A stretch of 64,000 nt of DNA from Solicoccozyma terricola (GCA_001600875.1 BCLD01000020.1:392511-456510), one strand, 5' to 3'. Positions 10,604-20,984 are shown, counted from the first letter of the stretch. The notes: generated from the sequence alone by a model not told the origin. Numbers and translations: made by a program.

Positions 10604-11622
10604 ATGTCTGATTCAGAGGAAGAGAAGGGAGGAAGTGGGGCATACCGTGTCACGCGACTCAAGGGACAGGAGAACTATGCAGAGTGGGAGTTCTCTGTCC
10701 TGTCGGTCCTCCTGGCGAAGGATATGATCCAGTACCTCGAGGAATCCCCGAGAACCGAATCCTCGACGAAGCAGGAGCAAAAGTTTAACCGAGAATACAG
10801 GAAAACCTACGCCATTCTTGCTCAGTCCCTCTCGACAATCGCCCAATTATCTCTCTCTGCCGCTGCTCGTGATCCGCTCAACCCGAACGTCAAAACCCTC
10901 TGGGCAGAGCTCAAATTGTCGTATAGTGCTGTGGCCGGGGCCCGCCAGGCTTCTCTCCTCCACAACATGTGGACAACGCCAATTGCGGAGAACGAGGATC
11001 CTCTTCCCCATTTAGCCCGAATCAAGTCAGCCCATGCCCAGATCAATGCGGGAGGTGAAAATTTGTCGGACCGGATGCTAGCCTATGCCATGGCCATAGC
11101 TCTTCCCGACGGCTTCAACACGATGAAGCAAGCTCTCTGGCTACAAGAGCCACTCACCTCGACCGCAGTATCTGCCGCCATCCAAGCTGAGTGGACCCGT
11201 CGCCAATCTGATGCAGCTACGGGTTTGGCCCTGGCTGCGCGTCTCAAAACAAGCAGCAGCGGCAGATCGGGCAAACCGCCCTCATCCTCGTCCCGCCCCT
11301 TCCCCGCTCAAAACGATCCCTCCCTCTAGTGCGAGGAACACCAGATGCACGGTCACTCGACCGAGAACTGTTACAGACGGGCAAAACGGCTGGGGAAGGA
11401 GGGTGGCAAGGACAAGGGGGGCGGTTCTGCTAATATCGCCGGGCAGAGCGTGGAGTTCGAGGCAGAGATGGCGGCAGAGGAGTCGGACGGATACGCCTTC
11501 ATGGCAAGGGTGACAAGGGCGTCTCCAACCCAACGGGAGGAAGATCCGATCTACATCGTGGATTCCGGGGCCTCTCATCACATGGTCAATGACCCGCTCC
11601 TTCTCGACGATGTCAAACTGAT
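10604..11622 (+). CDS. Copia-A gag and protease, with an in-frame UAG
   Basis: Gag opens at ATG 10604 and runs 241 codons (UBN2-type gag: YRVTRLKGQENYAEWEFSV near residue 13, WAELKLSYS, ALPDGF). A TAG at 11327-11329 stops it. The same frame then continues into a zinc knuckle (CEEHQMHGHSTENC, 11330-11371) and the aspartic protease motif YIVDSGASHHMVND (11552-11593). Copia elements normally encode gag-pol in a single frame, so the TAG is either a point mutation (CAG to TAG would do it) or a recoding site. The base after the stop is T, not the CAR-YYA context known for stop readthrough in viruses. The coding sequence ends abruptly where NLR sequence begins. Confidence 0.85.
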
Positions 11623-12224
11623 TGGTGGCGATGTCGAGGTAATGCTTCTTCAGCCGTTCGTAATCCCTCTTCTCGGGCACAAACATGTACTGAATATACT
11701 GTCGGACGGGCGCCAAAACGAGCAGGCGCCTAATCTGGTGCCGCGACGACTCGTAATGGAAAGCGCTGCCTACGAAAAGCTTTCCAGCGATCGAAACCAC
11801 GTAAGCGAGCGCCAGTTGCAGCAGAACCTCTTCGGGCCGAGAGTGTCCGCGGGATAAGCTGCTCGACGGAACAAGAGCTTCGAGGTCCTCCCATGATCCG
11901 CCGTCCGGGAGAAGCGAAAGAAGGGACAGAAGGGTGCGTGCGGGAGGGTTTTGGGCCATCAATGGGCGATCCAGGGAGAGCTGAATGGACGCCTCGAGAG
12001 TCAACAACCTCGCACCGGACACGCCGTCTTTGTATCGAATATCTTTCACCATCGCAGTATGATGCAGTTCCCATTGCTGCCAGAGAGGCATCAGGTTATC
12101 AACTGTTCTGGCCTGTTTGGCGAGGAGGACGATGGCCAGGGGAAGATGGTCCACATCTTTGAGGATCTTGTCCAAGAAAGGATCGCTGGCATGCTGCTCG
12201 TTTCCGCTAATTTGAATGAACACC
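11623..12224 (-). pseudogene. NLR fragment (end of NB-ARC plus winged-helix region) inside copia-A
   Basis: The minus strand encodes about 195 residues matching the intact NLR (36528-40912) from VFVDVSGNE through HYVNMA. Visible blocks are LPLAIVLLAK (the GLPLA motif), GARLLTLEASIQLSLDRPLM, LLSLLSLLPDGG, LEALVPSSSLSRG, LVLAPVRQYIQ and RLKKHYLDIA. It lacks the P-loop and the TPRs. Both edges abut copia-A coding sequence. The left junction falls in a GGTGGCGATGTCGAGG stretch after the protease, the right in an A6 run after the integrase FWA. If the 11623-13127 block is inverted as a unit, this fragment lies in sense orientation right after the integrase. Confidence 0.9.
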
Positions 12225-12229
12225 TTTTT

Positions 12230-13127
12230 TAGCCCAGAAGGTGGCTGGTAGACTGGATTGGATCAACGTCGTGCGTACACCGTCGAGGACGGTGAGATGG
12301 ACACGTTCAACCCGACCATTCTTTGCATGTGCGTCGGGTGGTGTGCGGATATGTTCAATCCCCCTGTCGCTCACATAACGGGTCCACTCAGTTGACCAGA
12401 ATTCACCACCTCCATCGGATCGGATGCACCTGATCTTGTGCCCTGTTTGTCGTTCGGCCAGCGCGATATAGTCTTTCATGGCCATGGACGTATCCGACTT
12501 GTGCTTGAGAAATGTGAGATGGACTTTGCGGGTATGGTCATCGTAACAGGTAAGGAAGTAACGGCAACCGCCATGTGATGGGGTTGAGGCTGGTCCCCAT
12601 ATGTCGATATGCACGGTGTTCAGTGGCTCAGTAGCCCTGATGGAGCTTGGTGGTGATGGAAGACGTTTCCCTTTTCCAAGCATGCACGCCGTACACTCAA
12701 ATGATTTAACTTCCCTCTCGGACACCAGGCTCAACCCGTCGATCCTCCCTGCCCTGCTTAGCCGCATAACATCACGAACATTCAGATAGCCCAACCTGCG
12801 GTGCCAGTCATGAAGATCGGAGTCAGCAGCCGCAAGGAGAGCATAGGGCCGACGGACAAGCTGGCTTGCCTTGCATGTGTAGAGACGATTGAGACGCTTG
12901 TGGGCGGTGATAAGGTTTTCGCCGCTTGGTCCCCGCAGAGTGGCAGCGTTGCGGTCGCTCTCCCAATGATAACCAAAAGGGGCACAACCGACTGCGATGA
13001 GATTTCGGTCCAAACACGGGACCACGAGGACATCCGTCAGGGTAACGGTAGGGAGGATGAGCCGGCCCCGATGTGTCGCTGGGAGCGCCTTGCCATCGCC
13101 GATGATGATCTGCAGGGGTACGGTGTT
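12230..13127 (-). pseudogene. Copia-A integrase segment, inverted relative to gag
   Basis: The minus-strand ORF begins at the NTVPLQIIIGDGK block that normally follows the copia protease. It continues through the gag-pre-integrase zinc site (DWHRRLGYLN...FECTACMLGK) and the rve integrase core: HIDIWGP (first Asp), RSDGGGEFW (second Asp) and AKNGRVERVH (Glu). It stops at LPATFWA, where the NLR fragment starts. There is no reverse transcriptase or RNase H. Its first residue is the expected continuation of the protease piece that ends at 11622 on the other strand. The two are therefore most likely halves of one element separated by an inversion. Confidence 0.88.
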
Positions 13128-13469
13128 CTTCAAGAATGCATCTCATCGTAAGCCAGCGGTGCGAAACACCTGGAATGTTGTTGACCCATCACTCGACTCA
13201 TACTCACCTGCAAGGTCCTGCTCCTTCCCTCCTGGATTTCGAGGGCCCACTACTTTCTCGCGATCGTTCTCGCCTGAATGTCAACGGATGATCCAGTGGA
13301 TGGTTTCGGAGGTAAGTCTGCTTGGGGTTACAGAAAACGGACGCAACATCTCAAAATGACGACATGACTGATGGTGTCGTTGGGACAGGGCGGAGTGAGA
13401 CCTTCCGCAAGCGATATTTTACTCCATCCCTTCTTCAAAATTTGCTTCGAAGGCCAGATCAGACTCTGA
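13128..13469 (+). pseudogene. 3' fragment of a K1-type kinase gene (K1')
   Basis: Nearly identical to 47989-48330. It holds the end of exon 5 (VLQECIS), the 67-bp intron, exon 6 (GFRGPTTFSRSFSPECQRMIQWMV), the next intron and exon 7 (RPSASDILLHPFF, then stop). Everything upstream, including the ATP- and metal-binding motifs, is replaced by copia-A integrase. The junction is within GTTCTTCAAGAATGC. Confidence 0.85.
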
Positions 13470-13945
13470 AGCTAAATTGGTCGACAATGTTGCGGAGAAG
13501 GAGTAGGGTAGCCTTTTGTATCGAAATCGTGGACAAAAAGTCGTTGACCGCCCACTGACATTTAGGGTAGGCTCGGATTGCGTCCAGTTGGTAGGTGCGC
13601 CCAATCCCCATCGAGCCAAAAGAACCCCCCGGAATTGTCAAGACTGGAATGGCCATGCCTCCTGATGAGTTTCGAGGCAATTTAGAGATCTTCGTTTGAC
13701 GTCTTTCAGTCAGAGAAAGGCAAGGACGAATCTGTTAATTTCGTCAAAGTTGTGAAAAAAAGGTCTGCCCCTGTGGTTGCGCGGTCAGGCTGAAAGGGTT
13801 TTCATAAACAATGACAAGCTTGAGGATTGCAGACTCGCGTTTCAGCCCCGTGACCCGGTTGTTTGAGTTTTTGATATTCCTAAATCTGCCTGATTGACCG
13901 GTAGCTCCTTCAGTGTGCTCCATTGTTCTGTCGGGCGTGTCTGCA

Positions 13946-13953
13946 TATATAAG
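13946..13953 (+). promoter_or_regulatory. TATA box of K2'
   Basis: TATATAAG lies 75 bp before the K2' ATG, at the same relative place as in copy B (48809-48816). Confidence 0.6.
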
Positions 13954-14027
13954 ACTCTCCTTCACGATCACAAACTGCGTCAACGATCGCACCTTGCGAC
14001 TGGGTCCACCTTCGCGTCTCCTCCAAC

Positions 14028-15770
14028 ATGGACGCCATCTGCCCGGGTTTCACACAAATCGACTGTCTCGGAGAAGGTGGCTTTGGCGTCGTTTATCTTG
14101 CCAAACGGCAGTCCGATGATGAGGTGAGACTCAAAAGGATTGTCTAGATGCATCACTGAACGCTGATGCATTTCGTATCTCTATGGATGACTTCCGCAGC
14201 TCTGTGCTGTCAAGGTCGTGAAAGCCACTGTCTCTCTCTCCGATCAGCAGGCTTTCCGCCACGAGGTCTTTGCGCTTCGTCAGCTTTCNCATCCNAACGT
14301 GGTCAGATTCATAGACGTGGTGCACTATCAAACCAACNNTTGCATCGTNATGGAGTACTGNGGNGGTGGCGATTTGCGTTCCCTGTTGAACGAGAATATT
14401 GAACGCGGGTNAGTTGGCTGGGCNGGNNTTATGCGAAGGTAGAGGGTAATGCCTGAAGGTCAATGTTTCTCCCAGCGGCACCATCCCTGAGGTNCAANTA
14501 ATCTCTATCCTGGTGCAACTGCTTCTTGCATTGCATCATTGTCACCATTCCTATCGAGGCGAGTGGACACTGCTGCACCGCGATATCAAGCCGGAAAATG
14601 GTACGAAATCTGGACTGCCATTGGATCCTGCGCANGCTACTGATAGTTGACCTTCTTCCGCAAGTGCTGTTNGCCACGNAAGGTGCCGTCAAGCTCGCCG
14701 ACTTTGGTCTGGCNAAAATCCTTGACAACGGCATTCAGCAGGCGGTATCTTTTGTAGGGGTAAGTTGGGCGTGCCGCGATTCTCAAAGAAGGACTGACCG
14801 AGCGCATGTGCAACTAAGACTAGGGGTTACCTAGCTCCTGTGAGTTCTGTGGCAAAGTACACGTCACTTGGTTGATTGCTGCCTCATGAAGCTTACTTTG
14901 CTGGAATCTCAAATCCTATAGGAAGTCCTGGTGGTGAGCCTTATGATTCAAAGGCGGACATGTTCAGCTTGGGATGTTTGCTTTTTGAGCTTTGCACCCT
15001 CAGGCAAGTGTTCCCGCTCATTAAATACCTGCGGATCTATCACGGTTTGCATGTTCTTACTAAATTTGGTTCACAAACGTACAGGTGTCCCGACTTACGC
15101 CACAGAGGACTGAAGCGAGCCACTGCGTTACTCTTACCAACCAACAAGATATTCTCCAGAGTTAAGCGAAATTATTCAGACTATGCTCTACATTGACGTA
15201 CCTATATATTTTTGACTGATAAATCTGGGGAGCTCATTACGTCCCGTAACATTGCAGCCATCAAAAAGACCTTCAACGGGCGATCTTCTTTCACGACCGA
15301 TTATAGCGAAATGGCTTCAAGCGAGCTGGGCCATGGATTCTGCTGATGAGTGAGTGTCAGGCAGTTACCGCAGCAAAGATTATTCAACCTGACCAAACCA
15401 TTTGCTTGCTTTTCGCTTCTTGCATCTCGAATTTCAGTGAAAAACACCAATCTGGTGCCAAGCAGCAGATCATCGAGCGAGAAGAGCAATTGAGGGTGCG
15501 TGAAGAGAAACTCCGGGCAAGAGAACGTATGGTCGAAGCGGAGAAGGCAGCGTTCAACGCACAGTTGAGGAAGTGTGTAACAAGCGATAGTCGACACCCT
15601 TGTCTTACAGCATCCCTACTGAAGCAAGTGTACTGATACACAGGTTAGCTATGCGGGCATCACTCTCGCCATCTCTCGAAAGAGATGGCATCCGCTGTGC
15701 AAAGTCACCTTCACCTCAGACTGGCCAACAAGGAAACGGGAAGAAACGGGGTTGAGGTGTTATAATTCGG
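14028..15770 (+). pseudogene. Decayed copy of NEK-type kinase K2 (K2')
   Basis: Exon 1 (LGEGGFGVVYLAK), the HRDIKPEN exon, the DFGLAK exon and the coiled-coil tail are all recognisable and collinear with K2 at 48891. Damage includes a one-base loss at the EVLGGEPYD exon (GAAGTCCTGGTGG versus GAAGTCCTCGGTGG), a four-base insertion before the YSPEL exon (CCAACCAACAAG) and a stop near 15343 (GGATTCTGCTGATGAG). Several N calls fall between 14289 and 14703. A functional protein is unlikely. Confidence 0.85.
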
Positions 15771-15986
15771 TTTACCGTGTTCTATAGGCTTTAAGAGGGG
15801 ACAACGCCATGGGAGAGAGGTGCGTCTCCACGAGTCCAAGAGGAAATGGACGAATTCTTGAAATCGCCGAGCTTTCTGCTTTCCGTGCTGGTAATGATAT
15901 CCGAAATTGCCAGCGATTGCCTTCACGCCGACCATCATGCCTAAACCTCACAGGAACGTGCTCCGTCGGGCATTTTGATCATCCTA

Positions 15987-15987
<1 letters not shown>

Positions 15988-16035
<48 letters not shown>

Positions 16036-16042
16036 ACCCCCC
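15988..16042. repeat. Poly-C tract (48 C, A, 6 C)
   Basis: A homopolymer like those at 3069-3181 (G) and 6471-6563 (C). The poly-Pro frame across it (15809-16237) is not supported as a gene. Confidence 0.85.
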
Positions 16043-16416
16043 AGCCGAGAGCTAGCTCCTCGACCCGGCTCCTCTGCTTGGGGAACTCGCCAAGTTCCAG
16101 TCCAAGAAACCACCCATCTCTCTTTCACTTTAGTTCAACTTGAGACTGAACATGTTCTGAGCGACCACGCACCTATTCGTAGCCCTCCTGATTTGATCGC
16201 CGTGATTCGAAGTGTACTGGAGCGTCCCTTCGCGTAGCAGGATGTGGATGTGCTAGGTGATTCAATGGCTCGAACCCTGGATATTGTCTGCTTCGCTGTT
16301 GAGGATTGCGTGGAGGAGCTGCCAAAGTGCCACGAGACCTATAAAGGAAGGACGACAGCTCATTATAGGTTAACCATAACCCTACTGTGGGTGGGAAGCA
16401 TTGGTTTTGGTGCACG

Positions 16417-16532
16417 AAAAGACAGTCTGTCTAAGGGCAAATTCGGTACCACAGCGAGCCGAGTTTCCGACTGTGTTTATCGAACGGTGTCTTCGCCGCA
16501 TGGCAACGACACCAAAAGACAGGCTGTCTTTT
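16417..16532. mobile_element. 116-bp MITE-like element bounded by palindromes (copy 3)
   Basis: The left end AAAAGACAGTCTGTCTAAG (16417-16435) and the right end AAAAGACAGGCTGTCTTTT (16514-16532, perfect) enclose a body sharing GGCAAATTCGGTACCAC and GTGTTTATCGA with the copy at 1232-1349. The matching length (116 versus 118 bp) and matching ends define the element. Confidence 0.55.
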
Positions 16533-16755
16533 CATTCTTTGCCCAGCACTGAGATGCATCACGAGCACAATCTTCGTGTCAGAGGCCGTCGCCAGCGGAA
16601 CGCAGGCCTTGGCAATAGAGTCATCGTACGCACGACTGATAGAGACGTGAAGAATGAGCCGAGTGCCGGGTTCGGGGTGGCGTTGAGCCGGAACACTCAT
16701 CTCCCATTTCCAAAACTCCGCTCGAGGAATTGAGAAATCTCCAAAACTTACCATA
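16533..16755 (-). repeat. Coding-like repeat H, copy 1
   Basis: On the minus strand it starts MVSFGDFSIPRAEFWKWEMS and runs on through HVSISRAYDDSIAKACVPLATASDT before reaching the MITE. Related sequence lies at 23219-23362 (+), 32396-32545 (+) and 1376-1445 (-). The copies share DVSISRSYDGSIARACVLTAAASD-like blocks. Frame conservation among copies suggests a once protein-coding element. Its family is not recognised. Confidence 0.5.
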
Positions 16756-16859
16756 GTTAGTGTTGAATATCGGCACTCTTCACGGGTCTAGGTCATCATG
16801 GCTGCGTCGCGTCCATCTCAACTGCTTTACTCGCCTCACCAGCAAATGAGTTCTCTACT

Positions 16860-16965
16860 CTTCAACATCACTATAGTTGCTGAGGCAGAGATCCCAGGTA
16901 GGCTCTCTTGTAACTACAACTCTTAAACATCACTATAGTTGCTGAGGCAGAGATCCCAGTCCATT
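16860..16965. repeat. Direct repeat of GTTGCTGAGGCAGAGATCCCAG
   Basis: Two copies of this 22-bp core lie about 58 bp apart, each preceded by ACATCACTATA. A diverged version of the same arrangement is at 1440-1540. Confidence 0.75.
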
Positions 16966-16989
16966 CCTCTGAACAACTTCAACGGTACT

Positions 16990-17790
16990 GCCACAAAACC
17001 TCTGGAGCTTAAACATGTTTCACGCCTATATCTTCTGATTGGCCTACAGCAAATCCACCACCTGTATTTCGATGGCTGTTGAGAGATCTGTCAAATCAAA
17101 GCCTCGCCGGTGGTAAACATATTTACCTACCGATCGGTGCGTTTTCTGCTTCGGCTGGCAACTACACATCGGGATGACATCCAGGGGTCGGCTCCGCATC
17201 TTCTCCGTAAGTGACTCCCAAGATAGCCTTGAATAGTAGTCGATGATTTGGTTTCAGGGAAGTGGTCATATTGGCAAGTCTTGAAGATTACCGAAGGGAG
17301 AGCACACAAGTTTCGTGGGAACAAATCTCCTTGCTTGCCCGATCGAGAAACACCAAACTAAGCCCTATGTGCCTCCCCTTCGACGGGGATGAAAAGTACC
17401 GTGCGACAATGAAGCGGCAGTCTGTGGTTAAACAGGATTAGTTATGATCTTTTCCTGTTTTTTTCCGATTATCCTTGCCTGATTTTATCGATTATCCTTT
17501 CATGATGTTATTGATCGCAATATCCTGAAATAGTCGCGTAATCCAACGAACCCGCTAAAGCCGATTAATGTGTGCTGCTCCTGAAAAGACGAAATAGGAC
17601 GCCCCTAAGGGAGTGAGAGAAAGGGTCGTGAAAATTGCCAACACGACAGGATCGTAATTTGGCCTTCACGGCAATTTCAGTCAGTTGCCCCAGCTTTTGC
17701 TGCGTTTCAAGGGTGACGGTATTTTGGATGGCCAGATGTGAGTCACCAGCGCCAGCTAGAGAAGGACGTAAGGTCCTGTCAAGACAAGGG
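16990..17790. other. No gene recognised
   Basis: No supported gene. The NB-ARC and TPR parts expected downstream of the minus-strand patatin gene are absent here. Confidence 0.5.
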
Positions 17791-18861
17791 CTAGAGCTCT
17801 ATGGGATGCGTGATGGCGGCTACGCAGTCGCCGAGTTTGACTTGGTCTCCCTGAACGTATGCGTGCGCCAGCTCGCCGACCTTGCCGAGCTTCTTCCACT
17901 CGTCCAGGCCGATATTTGCGAGGTCGGGCGGAGCGTCGAAACGGAAGTACATGTGCTTTTGTATGCCGCCGAAGCGCTTGTCAATGCTCTGGTGTACCGC
18001 CTGACACCCTGCCGAAATTTCCTCCAGCTTCTTGGCCAAATCCAGTTTGTTCCCTTCGAAGCGGACGAATCGCGGAATGCCTGTTCCGATGGAGACGATG
18101 CAGCCGAGGCTTCCGTAGCCCCAGATCTCCTCAGCTTCCTCGACGGCAAGGCGGGTCGGGTTGTTGTATCCCAGCGCCCCGTCAAGGTACGTTACTGGTT
18201 GACCCGGCCGGATCTCGATATTTGCAGGTGGCAAGAATTTCGTCACAGCGGATGTAGCCCTGGCGGCTTCCAAGACGGTGCAGCCATATGGATCCTCATA
18301 TGTCTGATAGGTCCTCAATAGGTCGGGAAGGCCTTCGACGTCTTCCCTTTTGACCGCCACGACGGCCATTCGACATTTTGGCTTGGGACCGTCTGGGTCC
18401 GATAGATTGGCGTCTTTGGCGATCTCCCGAATTGCGGTCTCCAGCCTCTCGGCACCGTACAGTGGCGCACTCGAAACCGGGTTCGCCTTCTTCAACCACC
18501 TCCTCGTCGCGTCTCCAACCACCTTCCGGATGGCCGGCAGGCCTATCTTGGCTAAATACCAGGACGAACTGGTCCCCGTGCCGAAGACCTCCTCGGCAAA
18601 ACCCTTGTACTTGTCGATGGCTACGTTGATCGGCATCTTGAGGCGTCCGAGCATGAGCGCAATAAGCCCCCCCGTCGAAGTGCCGACGATGAGGTCGAAC
18701 CACTCGCACGGCAGAGGTATGTCTGCTAGTTTCTCCTTCACCTTGATGCGAATCATGAGGTCTTGGAGTATGAAGAGCGACGCGAGTCCGCGAATCCCGC
18801 CACCATCCAGGGAAAGGATGCGCAGCGGACGGTCAAGTGCGGAAGGATCTCTCATCGGCAC
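17791..18861 (-). CDS. Patatin-like phospholipase, stand-alone domain (truncated NLR paralogue)
   Basis: An open frame of 356 residues covers a whole patatin domain: the oxyanion-hole motif DGGGIRG (about residue 20), the nucleophile elbow GTSTG, and DGALGYNNP with the catalytic Asp. Patatins are Ser-Asp dyad acyl hydrolases acting on membrane lipids. Over its length it parallels exon 1 of the intact NLR (36528-37505), with about 28 extra residues after the TSSSW segment. The NLR has an intron right after THP. Here the frame instead reads THPIEL and stops, and no NB-ARC or TPR sequence follows. It may be a genuine single-domain gene or an NLR cut at its first intron. The catalytic residues are all present. 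A second in-frame ATG lies two codons after the first. Confidence 0.8.
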   Translation of the reverse strand: MPMRDPSALDRPLRILSLDGGGIRGLASLFILQDLMIRIKVKEKLADIPLPCEWFDLIVGTSTGGLIALMLGRLKMPINVAIDKYKGFAEEVFGTGTSSSWYLAKIGLPAIRKVVGDATRRWLKKANPVSSAPLYGAERLETAIREIAKDANLSDPDGPKPKCRMAVVAVKREDVEGLPDLLRTYQTYEDPYGCTVLEAARATSAVTKFLPPANIEIRPGQPVTYLDGALGYNNPTRLAVEEAEEIWGYGSLGCIVSIGTGIPRFVRFEGNKLDLAKKLEEISAGCQAVHQSIDKRFGGIQKHMYFRFDAPPDLANIGLDEWKKLGKVGELAHAYVQGDQVKLGDCVAAITHPIEL

Positions 18862-18998
18862 CTGAGAGCTGGAATCTTCCGCCGGGATCCCACGGCGATT
18901 TCGAAGATGGCGCTAGATAGAAAGGGAAGCGGATTGTGGAACAGGCACATGATCAGGCCAACCCTTGAGAGGTCCCCAGCAGTGCCACAAATACTTAC

Positions 18999-19987
18999 CG
19001 GGCTTGCGGGGTGCGTCATTGCAGTTACACAGTCATTGAGATAGACTTGTTTTCCCTGGACATATGCATTAGCCAGCTGGGTGACTTCCTTAAGCCTCTC
19101 CCATTCGTCCAAGACGATCGAAGCGAGGTCGGGCGGAGGGTCGAAACGGAAGTAAATGCCCTTCTGCATACTGCCGAAACGCTTGTTAACGCTCTGATGT
19201 ACCGCCTGAGAGCCCGTCCAGATGTCCTTCAGCTTCTTCGCCAGAGTCAGTCTGTTCCCTTCGAAGCAGACCAATTCCGACATGCCTGTTCCGATGGAGA
19301 CGATGCACGCGAGACTTCCATAGCCTCAGATCTGCTCGGCCTCCTCCACATCAATACTGGTGGGGTTGTTGTAGCCCAGTCCGCCGTCGAGGTACGTGAC
19401 TGTAAGGCCGTGCATGATTTCAATATCTGCAGCTGGAAAGAATGTGGTTGCGGCAGATGTGGCCCTGGCGGTCCACAATGGAGCAGTCATAGGGCGGCAC
19501 GTCCGTCTGATACGTCCTCAGAAGGTCGGGAAGGCTGTCGACGTTCACCTGCTTGACCGCAACGACAGCCACTCGACATTTTGGCCGGGGCGTCTGGGTC
19601 CTTGAGCACCGTATCATCGGCGATCTTTCGGATGGCGGCCTCAAGCGTCTCAGCAGAGTATACAGGTGCGCTTGCAATGGGGTTTACCCTGTTCAGCCAT
19701 GTACTTGTCTCCTCTTCAAGAACCTGCTTGGAGAGACCCTTGTACGCATCGACAGCTTCGTCGACAGACATCTTGAGGCGTCCGAGCATGAGTGCGATGA
19801 GCCCCCCGGTGGACGTACCCACAATGAGGTCGAACCACTCGCACGGTAGAGGCACCTCGTCGAGTTCCTCCAGCACCTTGATGCGAAGCATGAGGTTTTG
19901 TAGGATGTACAGTGACGCGAGTCCACGTATCCCGCCGCCGTCCAAGGTAAGGATACGCGGAGGACGGTCAGTGGCGGAAGCAATCAT
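18999..19987 (-). pseudogene. Second patatin gene, broken
   Basis: It lies head-to-tail with the patatin gene at 17791-18861, about 140 bp away. DGGGIRG, GTSTGG and the rest of the fold are recognisable. A frameshift occurs near 19588 (after DPDAPAK), and the tryptophan codon of the EEAEQIWGYG segment is a TGA near 19327. The first exon ends THPASP followed by GTAAGT, so the NLR-type intron donor is kept. The sequence after the donor carries no NB-ARC exon. Confidence 0.85.
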
Positions 19988-20251
19988 CTTAGGAAGACGA
20001 GAGCCAGGTTGACCTGTGACGGACAGAGCAAGCTTTTCGAGGCTGGAACCTTTGCTGTCAGAAAACCCAGCGAAAGGTGCTGGGAACGAATGAGGATGAC
20101 AGACGGCACCGCAGCTGCAATAAAGTTACTGAGCGATCTTCAGCGAAGAGAGGAGGTTGATGCGAGGCAAAGAAAGGTTTGCTTCCGGGTGCGAGACAGC
20201 GTTTGATTGCGTCTCCTGAATGGGAGACGTGAGGGTTTGCTGCGGCACTTA

Positions 20252-20375
20252 GAACAATGACTTAAAGAAGGCCAGGCGGAAGCTTCAACATCAAAACGGA
20301 GACGAAGACAAGGTGCAGAGAGAACAATGAAAAGAAGGCCAAGCGGAAGCTTCAACGTAAACTGAGACGACGAAA
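20252..20375. repeat. ~70-bp imperfect tandem duplication
   Basis: Two copies of AGAACAATGA...AGAAGGCCA-GCGGAAGCTTCAAC...GAGACGA lie about 70 bp apart. Confidence 0.7.
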
Positions 20376-20716
20376 ACAATGGCACGTGGCTCTCTGAAGA
20401 CGGCGGAAATGGTGGAAGATGCGGAAACAGGTTATTCGAGTACAACACGGGTGGCAGCTGAATCATCATGTCGGGAACAAAAATGTCAACGGTATCTCAG
20501 AAATGTGGCCGAGGAACCTTTTAAGGAGGCACGTGCACAGCTCAACGATATAACTACCCGAAAACACCCTATACTCTGCAATGGCCGAACATGCTACATA
20601 GTACATTCGAGAGGTTGTGAAACAAAGCGGTTCGGAGTGATATTACAAGAACACAGGTTTTTCCACGTCTTCTATCCATCTGAGCACGATCCTTGTCTCT
20701 CGCCATTCATGACCCT

Positions 20717-20895
20717 TGTTGAGTGGCGACTCTGAGGGGCAAATTTCCTAGAACATTCTGGAGATTGCTCAGGGTTTTGATGGAGAAATCTCCACCAATG
20801 ACCTAGAATGTTCACTCCCTCCAGCTCAAGTTTATATAACAGACAGATGTAGACTAGACAGCACCACTCTACAGACACAAGCATTCTTTCTAACA
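20717..20895 (+). mobile_element. Copia-B 5' LTR (copy 1)
   Basis: 179 bp, starting TGTTGAGTGGCGA and ending TTTCTAACA, with TTTATATAAC as TATA-like site. It matches the LTR at 57114-57306. The primer site GGTTATGGGCCCA follows at 20896-20908. Confidence 0.85.
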
Positions 20896-20984
20896 GGTTA
20901 TGGGCCCACGTTGCTCAATAGCCACATCGCTCTAACAACTCATAATCACGGCTAGAAACATTGATCAACGACTACAACCACACC

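Larger units (their letters stand above)
13128..15790 (+). repeat. Segmental duplication, copy A (of 47989-50655)
   Basis: About 2.66 kb is collinear with 47989-50655, covering the end of kinase K1, the K1-K2 intergenic region and all of K2. Similarity is high in exons, introns and spacer alike, so this is a DNA-level duplication, not a retrocopy. It ends at TCTATAGGC on both copies. Copy A carries indels and scattered N calls. Confidence 0.9.

Noticed and set aside
15809..16237. 142-codon ORF through the third C tract
   Set aside because: A homopolymer artefact; the flanking residues match nothing I recognise.
17820..18321. ORFs opposite the patatin gene (17635-18321 +)
   Set aside because: Antisense shadows of the patatin coding sequence.
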